Assembly: GCF_004770615.1 (NCBI RefSeq)
Contig: NZ_RQER01000010.1
Span: forward strand, 310,001 to 374,000
From: Leptospira langatensis
GTDB lineage: Bacteria > Spirochaetota > Leptospiria > Leptospirales > Leptospiraceae
Length of the DNA: 64,000 nucleotides
Direction of reading: 5' to 3'
Below, one piece after another: positions 8,001 to 17,381 of this stretch. The stretch's first letter is position 1, and each line of letters begins with the position of its first letter. A model generated the notes under the pieces. It saw only the letters and a list, made by a program, of their open reading frames with translations. It searched no databases and was not told the origin of the DNA. The translations under genes and the position numbers were made by a program.

Positions 8001-9419
8001 ATGTCACAAGCACTCGAAATCATAAATGAAGAAGATAGATATTATCGTGCGGATAATTTCCCAAAAGGTCTCACTCGCAAAGTAGTAGAGTCCATCTCAC
8101 ATATTAAGAACGAACCGGGTTGGCTTACTGAATTTCGTTTAGAAGCTTTTAAGGTGTATGAAAGCAAGCCTATGCCTACCTGGGGTTTCTTTCCGAACTT
8201 CCAAGTCGATATAGACGAATATGTGCATTATATAGGCGCAAATCATAAGAAGAAGAAATCCTGGGACGAAGTGGATCCTGAGGTCCTGAAGAGTTTCGAG
8301 AGACTGGGAATCCCTGAGCACGAGAGAAAGTATCTAGCCGGGATCGAAGCCATGGAAGATTCCGAGACTGTGTACGCTAACGTGAAAAAGGAGCTCACCG
8401 ATCTCGGGATCATCTTCTGCGATATAGACACTGCGATCCGAGAGTATCCGGAGATCGTACGAAAATATCTAGGCTCCGTTGTTTCTATCGGGGATAACAA
8501 ATTCTCCGCATTGAATTCCAGCGTATTCTCCGGAGGTTCCTTTGCCTATGTTCCGAAAGGAGTTAAGACTCCTATGCCATTGCAGGCCTACTTCAAAGTA
8601 AGTGCGGCTTCTTCCGGACAATATGAGAGAACACTTTTAATTGCAGAAGATGGAGCCGAGCTGGAATACTCCGAAGGCTGTTCTTCCGTGCAAGACAAGG
8701 GCACGAATTTCCACACTGCGGTAGTGGAGCTTGTGGCTCATAAGAATTCCAAGATATTCTATACTACCATCCAGAACTGGAAAAAGAACATGTACAACTG
8801 GACTGTGAAACGCGGTCTTTGTCATGAAGCTGCCCATATTACCTGGACCGATGTGAATATCGGGGCCAATACGATCAAGTATCCTGGGATCATTCTACAA
8901 GGGGATAATTCTACGGGAGATATTCTCTCCTTGGCATTTGCAGGCTCGGGTCAGATCCAGGACACAGGCGCTCGTATCATTCATGTGGGAAAAAACACTC
9001 GCAGCAATATCCTTGCGAAAGGGGTGTCTCTGGATGGAGGGATCAACTCTTATAGAGGACTCGTTAAGTTCACTACCGGTTCTTCCGACGCGTATAGCCA
9101 TGTGAAATGCGACGGTCTCATGATGGACGATCGTTCTCAATCCCATGCATATCCGTACAATGATGTGAGCGGTCAGAATGGTACCTTGAACTATGAGGCG
9201 ACCGTTTCTAGAATTGATGAGGACCAACTCTTCTATCTTCAGTCCAGAGGTCTTTCCGAGGACGATGCGAAGCTTCTGATCATCAATGGTTTCTGCGAAG
9301 GCGTGACCAAACATCTGAATGTGGAATACTCCGTAGAGATGACCCGTTTGATCCGGATGATCCTGGAAGACGGAAAAGTCATCGCTGAACATTCCAATTC
9401 CGCTTCGGTAATCCAATAG
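8001..9419 (+). CDS. sufB: Fe-S cluster assembly scaffold SufB
   Basis: 472-aa SufB of the SUF system, scaffold for Fe-S cluster building with SufC and SufD in the cytoplasm. The C-terminal right-handed beta-helix core is well conserved ([23 protein letters not shown]..., then [20 protein letters not shown] and the tail [19 protein letters not shown]). Length is normal. sufC, sufD and a cysteine desulfurase are not in the window, so the suf genes are at least partly dispersed. Placement 180 bp after ahpC fits joint response to oxidative stress. Start ATG has GGGGAA upstream. Confidence 0.95.
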   Translation: MSQALEIINEEDRYYRADNFPKGLTRKVVESISHIKNEPGWLTEFRLEAFKVYESKPMPTWGFFPNFQVDIDEYVHYIGANHKKKKSWDEVDPEVLKSFERLGIPEHERKYLAGIEAMEDSETVYANVKKELTDLGIIFCDIDTAIREYPEIVRKYLGSVVSIGDNKFSALNSSVFSGGSFAYVPKGVKTPMPLQAYFKVSAASSGQYERTLLIAEDGAELEYSEGCSSVQDKGTNFHTAVVELVAHKNSKIFYTTIQNWKKNMYNWTVKRGLCHEAAHITWTDVNIGANTIKYPGIILQGDNSTGDILSLAFAGSGQIQDTGARIIHVGKNTRSNILAKGVSLDGGINSYRGLVKFTTGSSDAYSHVKCDGLMMDDRSQSHAYPYNDVSGQNGTLNYEATVSRIDEDQLFYLQSRGLSEDDAKLLIINGFCEGVTKHLNVEYSVEMTRLIRMILEDGKVIAEHSNSASVIQ

Positions 9420-9441
9420 GCGGAAATATTCAGATTTCCTT

Positions 9442-10506
9442 ATGAACGAGATCTTGGAAACCGAGTCGAATCCTTCCGGAAAGACTCCTATTAAAGGGCA
9501 TACTCTGGAAGAATTGACCGAGCTTGTACAAGGTCTCGGAGAAAAATCCTTTCGTGCTAAGCAGATCTACAACGGGCTGTATGTAAATCGTTATGAAAAT
9601 TGGGACGAATTTACCACTATCGGCAAAGATCTGAAGAATAAACTAGAAGAGAAATTCTCTCTTTCTCCTCTCAAAGTCGCTAAGCATCTTAAGTCGGTAG
9701 ATGGTACTCAAAAATTCACCTTCGAAGCTGTTTCCGGAAGCGGGAAGGAATTCGAATCCGTTTGGATCCCTTCCGGTGACGGAGGAAGAAAGACGATCTG
9801 CATTTCTTCTCAAGTCGGTTGTACCTTAAATTGTAAATTCTGCGCTACCGCTAAGTTGCCATACCAAGGGAATCTCAAAGCAGGAGAGATCATCGACCAG
9901 GTCCTTCAAGTGGAGAAGATCGTAGGGGACAAGGCTACGAATATCGTCTTTATGGGAATGGGGGAGCCGATGCATAACTATTTTAACGTTATGCGTGCTG
10001 CTAAGCTTCTTCACGATTCGGACGCAGTAGGCTTAGGTGCGAAGAGGATTACCATCTCCACATCCGGTGTGGTGAACGGCATTCGCAGATTTATAGAGAA
10101 CAGAGAACCGTATAATCTCGCCATATCTCTCAATCATCCCGATCCGAACGGCCGCAAGGAGATCATGGACATCGAGGAGAAGTTCTCCTTGCCGGAACTG
10201 CTGGAAGCCGCCGTGGATTATACCAAGGCACTGAAACGCAGGATCACCTTCGAGTATGTGATGATCCCCGGAGTGAATATGAGTCCGGAAGATGCCAAGA
10301 AATTGGTAAAGATCGCTAGAAGAATGGATTGTAAGATCAATGTAATCCCCTTGAATACGGAGTTCTTTGGCTGGAGAAGACCGACCAGAGATGAAGTAGA
10401 CGAGTTTCTAAGGCTTCTGGAGCCTGCAGGAGTTCCTATCTTGAACAGAAGGTCGCCAGGCAAAGATATCAATGGGGCCTGCGGGATGCTTGCCGCAAAA
10501 AGTTGA
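9442..10506 (+). CDS. rlmN: 23S rRNA (adenine2503-C2)-methyltransferase RlmN
   Basis: 354-aa radical SAM methyltransferase that methylates C2 of A2503 in 23S rRNA (and, in known cases, A37 of some tRNAs). The radical SAM motif is CKFCAT within [19 protein letters not shown]. The methyl-carrying Cys is in the C-terminal [11 protein letters not shown], matching the RlmN signature. GEP in MGMGEP and the N-terminal helical accessory domain are present. It starts 22 bp after sufB and may share its transcript. Confidence 0.93.
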   Translation: MNEILETESNPSGKTPIKGHTLEELTELVQGLGEKSFRAKQIYNGLYVNRYENWDEFTTIGKDLKNKLEEKFSLSPLKVAKHLKSVDGTQKFTFEAVSGSGKEFESVWIPSGDGGRKTICISSQVGCTLNCKFCATAKLPYQGNLKAGEIIDQVLQVEKIVGDKATNIVFMGMGEPMHNYFNVMRAAKLLHDSDAVGLGAKRITISTSGVVNGIRRFIENREPYNLAISLNHPDPNGRKEIMDIEEKFSLPELLEAAVDYTKALKRRITFEYVMIPGVNMSPEDAKKLVKIARRMDCKINVIPLNTEFFGWRRPTRDEVDEFLRLLEPAGVPILNRRSPGKDINGACGMLAAKS

Positions 10507-10537
10507 CCCTGGATCCGCTTTCCGTATCTTAGCTGGA

Positions 10538-10828
10538 ATGAGGCTCTCCTTATTTTCGATCCTAGTTCTTTTCCTTCTTACTTTTCTTGGGACCTATTCT
10601 TGTAAAAATCCCTATCAGCAAAAATGCCAGGAAATTTGCGGCTTCTATGTTTCCTGTGTAGAGAAGCAGTTCCCGAACAAAGCTGACCTGAGCCAAAAGA
10701 ATTTCTTCCAAATGGAATGCGAATCCGGCTGCTTGAGAGAGCAAAGTTTCGCCATGCCGTGCTACGAGGCCGAAAAGACCTGCGTAGGCTTTACCCGTTG
10801 TCTGTTAGATTCCGGATTGATGGATTGA
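10538..10828 (+). CDS. Small Cys-rich lipoprotein
   Basis: 96-aa predicted lipoprotein starting [23 protein letters not shown] longer reading from 10472 overlaps rlmN and puts 22 residues before the signal peptide, so I reject it. The mature part carries eight further Cys in a spaced pattern ([25 protein letters not shown]), suggesting several disulfides. Similar small Cys-rich lipoproteins occur in Leptospira. Function unknown. Confidence 0.7.
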   Translation: MRLSLFSILVLFLLTFLGTYSCKNPYQQKCQEICGFYVSCVEKQFPNKADLSQKNFFQMECESGCLREQSFAMPCYEAEKTCVGFTRCLLDSGLMD

Positions 10829-10865
10829 TCCGATCCTTCTTTAACACTTAGGAGTATTATAAAAA

Positions 10866-12605
10866 ATGAATTTAGTGCAAGAAGAGAAGACGAATCCTTT
10901 CGTTAAATATTCGGTCTGGATCCTTTTGGCTATCGCAATCCTGCCCTTATTTTTGACTTTTCCTTTGGATGTGATCGATATCGATTCCTCTCAGTATGCG
11001 GAGATCTCTAGAGAGATGACCGATAGTGGGAATTGGCTTTTTATCCGGGACAATGGCAGAAGATATCTGGATAAACCGATCCTGACCTTCTGGAAGATCT
11101 CTTCTTCTTTTATTCTATTCGGTCAGAACAATTATGCGTTCCGTTTGCCTGCTATCCTAATGACTCTCGCTTCTCTTTGGGGAGTGTTTGCGATCACTAA
11201 GTTGCATTCCGGAAACACCAAGAGATCTTGGATCGCCGTTCTATTGTACGCTCTTTCTCCCGGATTGTATGCCATGGTTGTGGATCCTAAGATAGATGTG
11301 TATGTTACTCCTTATATCATTCTTGTATTCGCTTTTTATTATTTAGGTACGAAGAAGAACTCTGCCTATTACTATGCGATGTACTTGGCCATGGGACTCG
11401 GATTTGTGACCAAAGGGCCGATCGCAGTTGTGATCCCAGGAATCGGGATCGGGGGAGATATCCTTTTCCGTAGGGATTGGAAGAGACTTCTCGGAATGAA
11501 GATCTTTCCGGGAGCTGTCTTGGCGCTTCTTCCGCCTTTCTTATGGTCTATTCCTCTCTATTTGGAATTCAATACATACGGTCCGTACTTCTTCTTATGG
11601 GTGCAGTCTTTTGGTCGTTTTTATATCAAGATGTATGACCAGAAATTCGATCCGTTCTTCTTCTATTCCAATTTCTCTTGGGCATTCGGAGTTTTCATTC
11701 TGCCGTTCCTCGCCTTGGTGATCAATCAAGTCTATCGATTCTTCCAAGATAAGTCGATCAAGCTGATACCTGGTATTCGGGCAAATGAATGGAAGGATAA
11801 GGATTTCGTTCCTGCATTTTGGCTCTTTCTATTTTTGTTCCTGATCAGCTTCTCGAAATACCAATTGCCTCAGTACATTTATTGGTGCTTGCCTGCGGGA
11901 GCCATAGTCGGTTCCGGGTTCTTTCTCAGAATATTAGAAAATGCGAATGAGCTTTCTTCTAAGATCGCGAAAATCCTGATCTATCTGACCTCTTTCGGTT
12001 TCGTTCTGGTAGGACTTCTTTTTCCGGTGTTTGTTCTGGATGTAAACTACGGATTCTATCTATGGGTAGCTGCCTATATGGGCTTAGGTTTCTTAGTCTG
12101 GGCCTATTTGAGGTCGGATCGTTTGCTTGGGACTCTGGTGGTATCCGTATCCTTCTTCTTTACTTTGGTGAGCGCATATGCGTATCCTCTCCTTATTTCT
12201 TATCAACCCTCCAAAGAAATAGGTGAATTGATCCAAGAGGCGGAACCGAAGCAGGATAAATTCTTGATGTTCGGGATCCCGGCATCCAAGAGATCATACG
12301 CGTTCTATTCTAAGAGACTGACCCGTACTTTATTCGATCCTGAGGTTCTATTCGAAGCGCTGCACAAGGATGGGGAAAGAATGATCCTGATCTCGGAGAA
12401 GTTCTTGCCTCATTTTGACAAGTTTACTGCGGATCGGATCGATCTGGATATCTTTGCAGAATACCCCAGCTATAAGGTGGCGACTCCCGAGCTTGGTTTC
12501 TTTCTCAAGTCCAAGAGAGATTCTCTGACTTCAAAGGTGTATTTCGGAAAGATCCGGTTTAAACCAGGGAAGGAGAATATTCCTTCTAATGCAAAGACTG
12601 AGTAG
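10866..12605 (+). CDS. ArnT/PMT-type membrane glycosyltransferase
   Basis: 579-aa integral membrane protein with about 12 hydrophobic segments. The first periplasmic loop carries the hallmark of undecaprenyl-phosphate-sugar transferases (GT-C fold): DVIDIDSSQYAEISREM followed by YLDKPILTFWKISSSFILFG, as in ArnT, which adds aminoarabinose to lipid A. Probable role: adding a sugar to lipid A, LPS or another cell-surface acceptor from a polyprenyl-phosphate donor. Which sugar and acceptor cannot be told here. A soluble C-terminal part of ~120 residues follows the last membrane helix. AGGAG precedes the ATG. Confidence 0.85.
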   Translation: MNLVQEEKTNPFVKYSVWILLAIAILPLFLTFPLDVIDIDSSQYAEISREMTDSGNWLFIRDNGRRYLDKPILTFWKISSSFILFGQNNYAFRLPAILMTLASLWGVFAITKLHSGNTKRSWIAVLLYALSPGLYAMVVDPKIDVYVTPYIILVFAFYYLGTKKNSAYYYAMYLAMGLGFVTKGPIAVVIPGIGIGGDILFRRDWKRLLGMKIFPGAVLALLPPFLWSIPLYLEFNTYGPYFFLWVQSFGRFYIKMYDQKFDPFFFYSNFSWAFGVFILPFLALVINQVYRFFQDKSIKLIPGIRANEWKDKDFVPAFWLFLFLFLISFSKYQLPQYIYWCLPAGAIVGSGFFLRILENANELSSKIAKILIYLTSFGFVLVGLLFPVFVLDVNYGFYLWVAAYMGLGFLVWAYLRSDRLLGTLVVSVSFFFTLVSAYAYPLLISYQPSKEIGELIQEAEPKQDKFLMFGIPASKRSYAFYSKRLTRTLFDPEVLFEALHKDGERMILISEKFLPHFDKFTADRIDLDIFAEYPSYKVATPELGFFLKSKRDSLTSKVYFGKIRFKPGKENIPSNAKTE

Positions 12606-12747
12606 TCTTAAGATACCAACCGGATCGGGAACATCGAGCTAAGAATTCATTTGGGAAAGCTATTATTCCTGAAGATTTTTTAGGATCTGGGAAGAAAAAG
12701 TATAATGGAAATTCCAGAAACCCACCGAATTCTTAAGTAGGCTATTT

Positions 12748-12813
12748 ATGAGCCTGGTTTGGTTTTGGTCCCAGGATCGCCTGGGACTGCTTTTCCTTCT
12801 TTTCCTCGTCTAA
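12748..12813 (+). CDS. 21-codon hydrophobic leader ORF in frame with the AraC regulator
   Basis: ATG at 12748 opens a 21-residue peptide (MSLVWFWSQD, then a Leu/Phe-rich end) closed by TAA at 12811-12813. It lies in the same frame as the regulator gene, whose ATG follows seven bases after the stop. A hairpin (12768-12787) with a T-rich tail falls inside it. It could be a leader peptide for attenuation or coupling, or the original start of the regulator cut off by a nonsense change. No homologue is recognised. Confidence 0.35.
   Translation: MSLVWFWSQDRLGLLFLLFLV
12768..12787 (+). terminator. Hairpin with T-rich tail just upstream of the AraC gene
   Basis: GTCCCAGG and CCTGGGAC form a perfect 8-bp stem with a 4-nt loop (ATCG), followed by TGCTTTTCCTTCTTTTCC. 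It lies 33 bp before the regulator start and inside the leader ORF, so it could act as an attenuator instead of an end-of-gene terminator. Confidence 0.45.
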
Positions 12814-12819
12814 GTCCAA

Positions 12820-13995
12820 ATGCATCCTTTGATGGTTCCGGCTATCCCGATCGTTTCCCTTACCATCTGTGTCTTCTCCGGTTTTCTGATCTTTACCAAA
12901 AGACCTAGATACGCTTTCGATTCTATCTATGCAGTCTTTACGATCTGTATGGCATTTCCTCATCTGGGCCATCTCTTGCTTCACCGTTGGGAATGGGACC
13001 AGGAATTCCTACGATTCTCGACCCTATTCACGTTTACCTACGGTCCTTTACTATTTCTTTATATTCGAACTTTAACGGAAGAAGGGGATTCCTTTCGGAA
13101 ATGGGACCTTTTGCATTTTCTTCCTTTTGCGATATTAGAGATCTTATTTGCGGTACATTTTTTTAGAGAAGGGCAAGAAGAGATCCCTCCTTCTCCCGGG
13201 GAATGGAGAAGACCGGAGAAAGGATTCCATTTTGCCGGAGCCTTTTTGTCCGTATCCATGACAGTGTATTCGATTTGGATCTTTCTTCTTCTTAACCGAC
13301 ACGGAAAAAAGTTAAGGGACCATTTCTCGAACATAGACAGTATTAAGGATTTACGATGGATGTATTGGGTGCTTGTGCTCTTCATGATCTCTACCGGCAT
13401 CCATTGGTTTTTGGAATGGGTACATGTTTCGGACGCTTCTCCGGAAACTTTTAATCCGAGGGTTATAAGAGGGGCAGGGGTGCTTGCGTTTTCGGTCTTC
13501 TTTTGTTGGTTCGGTGTGAGACAAACAGTGGTGTATACTCATAGAGAATTGGATACGTTTAAAGGAAGAAAATCGGAAGAAGAAGGGCCGACGGATCCGG
13601 ACGAGGAAAGAAGGAAATACGAAAAATCCGGCCTAAGAGAGGACAAGATCCCAGAGTATCTGAAAAAGATCCGGGACTATATGCAGAATGAAAAGCCGTA
13701 CAAGGAGTCTGAGTTTTCCATAGACAGTCTTTCGGAAGGCACAGGTATCCCCAGATTCTATATCACTCAGATCTTGAACGAGACCCTGAAGACGAATTTC
13801 TATAATTTCGCGAACGAGTATAGGATCAAGGATGTGATGAACGCACTTCAATCCTCCTCGGAAGAGAAACCGAATATACTTCGCTTAGCACTTGAGTATG
13901 GATTTAACTCCAAATCCACCTTCAATACTTCTTTTAAGAAGATCGTGGGCAAAACACCTTCTCAGTTTCTGGAAGAAGTCTCCGAAGTCGCCTGA
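12820..13995 (+). CDS. Membrane-bound AraC-family transcription regulator
   Basis: 391-aa protein. The first ~230 residues contain about seven hydrophobic segments, and the last ~110 form an AraC-type double helix-turn-helix (SIDSLSEGTGIPRFYITQILNETLKTNFYNFANEYRI, then LRLALEYGFNSKSTFNTSFKKIVGKTPSQF). This membrane-sensor plus AraC layout is common in Leptospira and Bacteroidetes. Ligand and targets are unknown. The ATG at 12820 has no clear ribosome site; translation may depend on the leader ORF whose stop ends six bases upstream. Confidence 0.85.
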   Translation: MHPLMVPAIPIVSLTICVFSGFLIFTKRPRYAFDSIYAVFTICMAFPHLGHLLLHRWEWDQEFLRFSTLFTFTYGPLLFLYIRTLTEEGDSFRKWDLLHFLPFAILEILFAVHFFREGQEEIPPSPGEWRRPEKGFHFAGAFLSVSMTVYSIWIFLLLNRHGKKLRDHFSNIDSIKDLRWMYWVLVLFMISTGIHWFLEWVHVSDASPETFNPRVIRGAGVLAFSVFFCWFGVRQTVVYTHRELDTFKGRKSEEEGPTDPDEERRKYEKSGLREDKIPEYLKKIRDYMQNEKPYKESEFSIDSLSEGTGIPRFYITQILNETLKTNFYNFANEYRIKDVMNALQSSSEEKPNILRLALEYGFNSKSTFNTSFKKIVGKTPSQFLEEVSEVA

Positions 13996-14115
13996 GATCC
14001 GGGCAAAAATGTAGTTCGAGCCGATTGGGTCGGACCCATATCCCTTTGACAAAATGGGGATCTATCCTGTAGAATTCGTGAAATTTTACGTCGATTGATC
14101 TTCAAGGGAGAGACT

Positions 14116-15036
14116 GTGCATCAAAAACTTCTTATTTCTATTCTTGCATTTTGGATCGTTTTATCATTCTCGAATTGCTCTAGTGGAGGATCCGATGATT
14201 CTGCCGCTGCTGCCGTTCTATTGTCTTCCAGTAGCGGGGATTCTTGTCCTGAGCCTTCGACTTTCTTGGTCGATACCACGGAAACGGTTAGCAACGGATC
14301 TTCTTGTACTACCAAGATCGCTTCCGATGTTCCGACTTGGATCCAGAATAACTTTCATTGCATGACGATCTATACTTGTGGAACGGATATCGTCTTTGAG
14401 ACAAATGATCTTCCCCCTTTTAAATCGGGTTACTATTCCGGTTCGTCCTCGAGCTATGTGGCGAACAATTTTCCGACAACCGCGACGAGTGGTGCCTGTT
14501 GTTATGGAACGAGCGTAAGTCCTACTGAGGACCATTTCGCGAATCCGAATAATATTAAGTCCCAAAGTGTGGTCTTTAAGATCCCTGCCACTTCCACATA
14601 CATGTCGAGCACCCAAAGTACTCCGTATGGCCCAGTAGGAGTCAGTATCTGGGGAATCGTATTTTATAATAACCAGGCTGCGCCAGGTGATGTGCTCGCT
14701 ACGGAATATGCTACGATGGATTATCAGAATGGTCACCCAGACTCAAGAGGAATGTATCATTGGCATACAGATCCTTGGCCGATCACCGGCTCTCAAAATG
14801 CGCAAACAAGTGAATCTGCTTTGATCGGCATCGCTATGGACGGATACCCGGTGTACGGTAAGAAGACTCAGGCGAGTTCTTATCCGACATTAGATTCGAA
14901 CACGAATACTGCTACTTGTTCTCCGAGCGAGAATTCGAGTGCGGGTTATTGCTACTACGTACAAAATGCTTCGTACGATTCTGCATACGTATTCGGACTC
15001 TATTTCCGCGGTTCGAAAGGTTCCGTAACCTACTGA
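14116..15036 (+). CDS. YHYH-domain lipoprotein
   Basis: 306-aa predicted lipoprotein. GTG at 14116 is chosen because AAGGGAGA lies at the right distance and the product then starts with a clean signal peptide ending SFSNCSSGG; a TTG at 14095 is less likely. The mature protein carries a YHYH-type domain, with GMYHWHTDPWP in place of the YHYH core and IGIAMDGYPVYGKK after it. The His-rich site suggests metal binding; the family has no firm biochemical role. The SCO1-like gene starts 24 bp downstream, forming a three-gene cassette. Confidence 0.8.
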   Translation: MHQKLLISILAFWIVLSFSNCSSGGSDDSAAAAVLLSSSSGDSCPEPSTFLVDTTETVSNGSSCTTKIASDVPTWIQNNFHCMTIYTCGTDIVFETNDLPPFKSGYYSGSSSSYVANNFPTTATSGACCYGTSVSPTEDHFANPNNIKSQSVVFKIPATSTYMSSTQSTPYGPVGVSIWGIVFYNNQAAPGDVLATEYATMDYQNGHPDSRGMYHWHTDPWPITGSQNAQTSESALIGIAMDGYPVYGKKTQASSYPTLDSNTNTATCSPSENSSAGYCYYVQNASYDSAYVFGLYFRGSKGSVTY

Positions 15037-15060
15037 ATCGGAGAAAGGAAAGCTATATTG

Positions 15061-15825
15061 ATGAGAGTATTCATAGCGATCGTCAGCATAAGTTCTCTCT
15101 TCCTATTTTGTAAGGAAGAGAAGATCTCGGACGAGTATCCTAAGGAAATTACGGATTTTGCAAGTTTTAGAACGGATCGTCTTCCTTTCTTTTTGGGAAA
15201 AGACATGCGACCGGAATGGGACAGAAAGAATTGGAGCGATGCAAGAAGTCTGGAAGAATTCTCTTTGCGAGACCAGGCGAGTTCCTCATTCGGGTCCAAA
15301 GATCTGGACGGAAAGATTTCCGTCGTATCCTTCTTCTTTACTGGTTGTCAAGGGATCTGTCCTCTTCTTACGAGTAAATTAAAGATCGTGCAAAGTGCGA
15401 CTTTGGATCAGAATGATGTCGTCATTCTCTCTTTTTCTGTGGCACCGGACGCGGATACACCTGAACTCTTATCCCTATATGCTAAGAAGCAAAATATCCA
15501 TTACAAAAGATGGAAATTAGTCACTGGAGATAAGGGGAAGATATATACGCTCGCGAGAAGATCCTTAAATGCGGACGCCTACTCGGCCCAAAACGCCCCC
15601 GCAGCAGAGAGACTTTCTTCGAAAGACTTTCTACATTCCGAGAATGTATATCTTCTCGATGAGAAGCGTAGGATACGCGGAGTCTATAGTGGAAGGATGG
15701 ACGCTTCCATGCAGGAACTGGTCCGCGATATCGGCGTTCTACGTAAAGAGATCCTGGAAAGCAAAAAAGATACGGAGAAGGGACGTACGATAAGTATCAA
15801 TGCAATGGAATATGGGAACGAATGA
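15061..15825 (+). CDS. SCO1/SenC-family copper chaperone-like lipoprotein
   Basis: 254-aa thioredoxin-fold protein with a lipoprotein signal (SISSLFLFC). The metal/redox site is CQGICP within FFTGCQGICPLLTSKL (CxxxCP) and the third ligand is His in DFLHSENVYLLD, so all three copper ligands of SCO proteins are present. SCO proteins deliver Cu to the CuA site of cytochrome oxidase or act as thiol reductases in the periplasm. ATG at 15061 follows an AAAGGAAAG site. The stop overlaps the next start (ATGA), so the MORN-repeat protein is coupled to it. Confidence 0.87.
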   Translation: MRVFIAIVSISSLFLFCKEEKISDEYPKEITDFASFRTDRLPFFLGKDMRPEWDRKNWSDARSLEEFSLRDQASSSFGSKDLDGKISVVSFFFTGCQGICPLLTSKLKIVQSATLDQNDVVILSFSVAPDADTPELLSLYAKKQNIHYKRWKLVTGDKGKIYTLARRSLNADAYSAQNAPAAERLSSKDFLHSENVYLLDEKRRIRGVYSGRMDASMQELVRDIGVLRKEILESKKDTEKGRTISINAMEYGNE

Positions 15826-16403
15826 GATCGATATATTCCATCTCCATTCTATGCGCTTTATGTTTTTTGAATTTGTTTTGTTCTGACGAATCGATTGTAG
15901 TAGATACGGATCCGAATTTGACTCGTTCCGGGAAATATGTACTGCACCGAGGCGAGAAATTCACGGGAGTCATGGAAACGTATCTGGAACCCGTTTTGGT
16001 AACGAGAAGGACGCATTACGTAAACGGATTAAGGGACGGTGTGGAGACGGAGACATATCAGGATGGACGAACCGCTTCTGAGAGGACTTATTCCCGAGGA
16101 AGGAAAGAGGGGATCCATAAAGGCTGGCATGAAAACGGCAAACGTAGATTTCATTATGAGTTCAAAAACGATCAATTCGATGGGGAAAGTTGGGAATGGT
16201 ATTCTAGCGGCGAACTATATACCTTCGGAAAATTTAAGAATGGGGAAGCGATCGGTAGAAAGATCTGGAGGAGAAGCGGACAGATCTATCTAAACCAAGT
16301 ATATTTTCATGAAAATTCGTTCGGACTTACGGGATCTAAGATCTGCAAGAAAGTGAAGGGTGCGGAATCCGATCGGAGGGACGCGGAGCTCAGTAATTTG
16401 TAA
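15822..16403 (+). CDS. MORN-repeat lipoprotein
   Basis: 193-aa predicted lipoprotein (signal MRSIYSISILCALCFLNLFC). Residues ~45-165 hold about five MORN-type repeats, visible as G-x-x-x-G-x-x-x-x-Y/W-x-x-G patterns: YVNGLRDGVETETYQDG, GRKEGIHKGWHENG, NDQFDGESWEWYSSG, NGEAIGRKIWRRSG. Such repeats form a flat beta sheet used for binding. It is translationally coupled to the SCO1-like protein and follows the YHYH protein, so it is probably an accessory to the same periplasmic function. Confidence 0.8.
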   Translation: MRSIYSISILCALCFLNLFCSDESIVVDTDPNLTRSGKYVLHRGEKFTGVMETYLEPVLVTRRTHYVNGLRDGVETETYQDGRTASERTYSRGRKEGIHKGWHENGKRRFHYEFKNDQFDGESWEWYSSGELYTFGKFKNGEAIGRKIWRRSGQIYLNQVYFHENSFGLTGSKICKKVKGAESDRRDAELSNL

Positions 16404-16478
16404 CAGTTCCCACATGTGATACAGTCGCTTGACTAAGGAGGGAATTTGTGGTAGGAAAAAATTCCACCGCTCCGCTCC

Positions 16479-16504
16479 GGCCCCCACCCAAAGAGGGTGG
16501 GGCC
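16479..16504. terminator. Long GC hairpin between convergent genes
   Basis: GGCCCCCACCC (16479-16489) pairs with GGGTGGGGCC (16495-16504) with one bulged C and a loop AAAGA. It lies between the end of the MORN gene and the end of the leftward hydrolase gene. On the minus strand it is followed by GGAGCGGAGCGGTGG and then a T-run, so it may end both transcripts. Confidence 0.5.
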
Positions 16505-16532
16505 TACCAAAACCAAACCTATTTCAGAACCG

Positions 16533-17381
16533 CTAATTCCCTCGTACAATCAAACTCGCGCTCACGGGGCAATGATCGGAAAGGCCTTCTTCTTCGGGAG
16601 GATGTCCGTCGAAATTCCCATCATCCGAAGAAAACTTCGTTTGCACAAAGCTTCCTTTCTTCCATTCTAAATTTGTAATTAAGTAATCGATGAATCCTTC
16701 TTTGTGCTGCCAGCAATCGGACTGCATCTTATAGTTTGCAGATCGGAGGCGAAGATCTCCTTGGAGGATATTCCAAAGAGAATGGTTCCTTCCCAGATTT
16801 TCGTTAAAGTCGCCGAGCAATACAAAGTCTCCCAGCGTAGGAAGTATCTCTCGGAGAACCGAGATCTGGCCTCTTCTATCCTGCTTGTCTTTAGAAGAAT
16901 GGCCGGCCTTTAGGTGCACCACGAGAACGGAGATCCTATTGGGACCGAATTGGAATTCTCCCAGGAGTCCCTTTCTGAGCCCGGGGCGAAGGGAAAGCTC
17001 CTGGATCTCCTTTAACTTGGGTTGTCCTAAGTTCTTCTTCCAGCAAAGTCCGACTTCTTGGGAATAACCGGGAGTGATCGTAGCCTTGCAATTATATTCA
17101 GATATCGTAATATTCTTGAGAGCAGCCTCGTTCTCTATTTCTTGGAAGCCGATGATATCGGGATCTTCTTTCAATGCGGTCTTGCGGAGAGCTTCGAAGT
17201 CGGAGGAATTTCGTTTCTTTCTATTTTTGGGGATCTTGTTTTTGTCCCCGATCTCATCGTATAAAAAGAGAGAATTGAAGCTCGTGAACTTGAGTTCCCT
17301 CTCTGGGTTCTTCGCAATAGTGGAGATTGTTATTAGGAAAGCGAAGGAAAAAGCGAGACTTAGGCGAATAAAAGGACGCAT
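16533..17381 (-). CDS. Exported endonuclease/exonuclease/phosphatase-fold hydrolase
   Basis: 282-aa EEP-superfamily protein with an N-terminal signal peptide from MRPFIRLSLAFSFAFLITIS; a longer frame to 17459 only adds an unlikely leader. Motifs: FTSFNSLFL at the N-terminal strand, IIGFQEIEN (metal-binding Glu), VVHLKAGH (catalytic His region), LLGDFNEN (Asp/Asn) and LSDHCPVSA (general-base Asp-His). All catalytic residues are therefore present. Likely a periplasmic or secreted nuclease, or a phosphodiesterase acting on other phosphoesters; sequence alone does not settle it. Confidence 0.82.
   Translation of the reverse strand: MRPFIRLSLAFSFAFLITISTIAKNPERELKFTSFNSLFLYDEIGDKNKIPKNRKKRNSSDFEALRKTALKEDPDIIGFQEIENEAALKNITISEYNCKATITPGYSQEVGLCWKKNLGQPKLKEIQELSLRPGLRKGLLGEFQFGPNRISVLVVHLKAGHSSKDKQDRRGQISVLREILPTLGDFVLLGDFNENLGRNHSLWNILQGDLRLRSANYKMQSDCWQHKEGFIDYLITNLEWKKGSFVQTKFSSDDGNFDGHPPEEEGLSDHCPVSASLIVRGN

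Noticed and set aside
14218..14736. 172-aa Arg-rich open frame antisense to the YHYH gene
   Set aside because: Shadow frame with no start site or motif.
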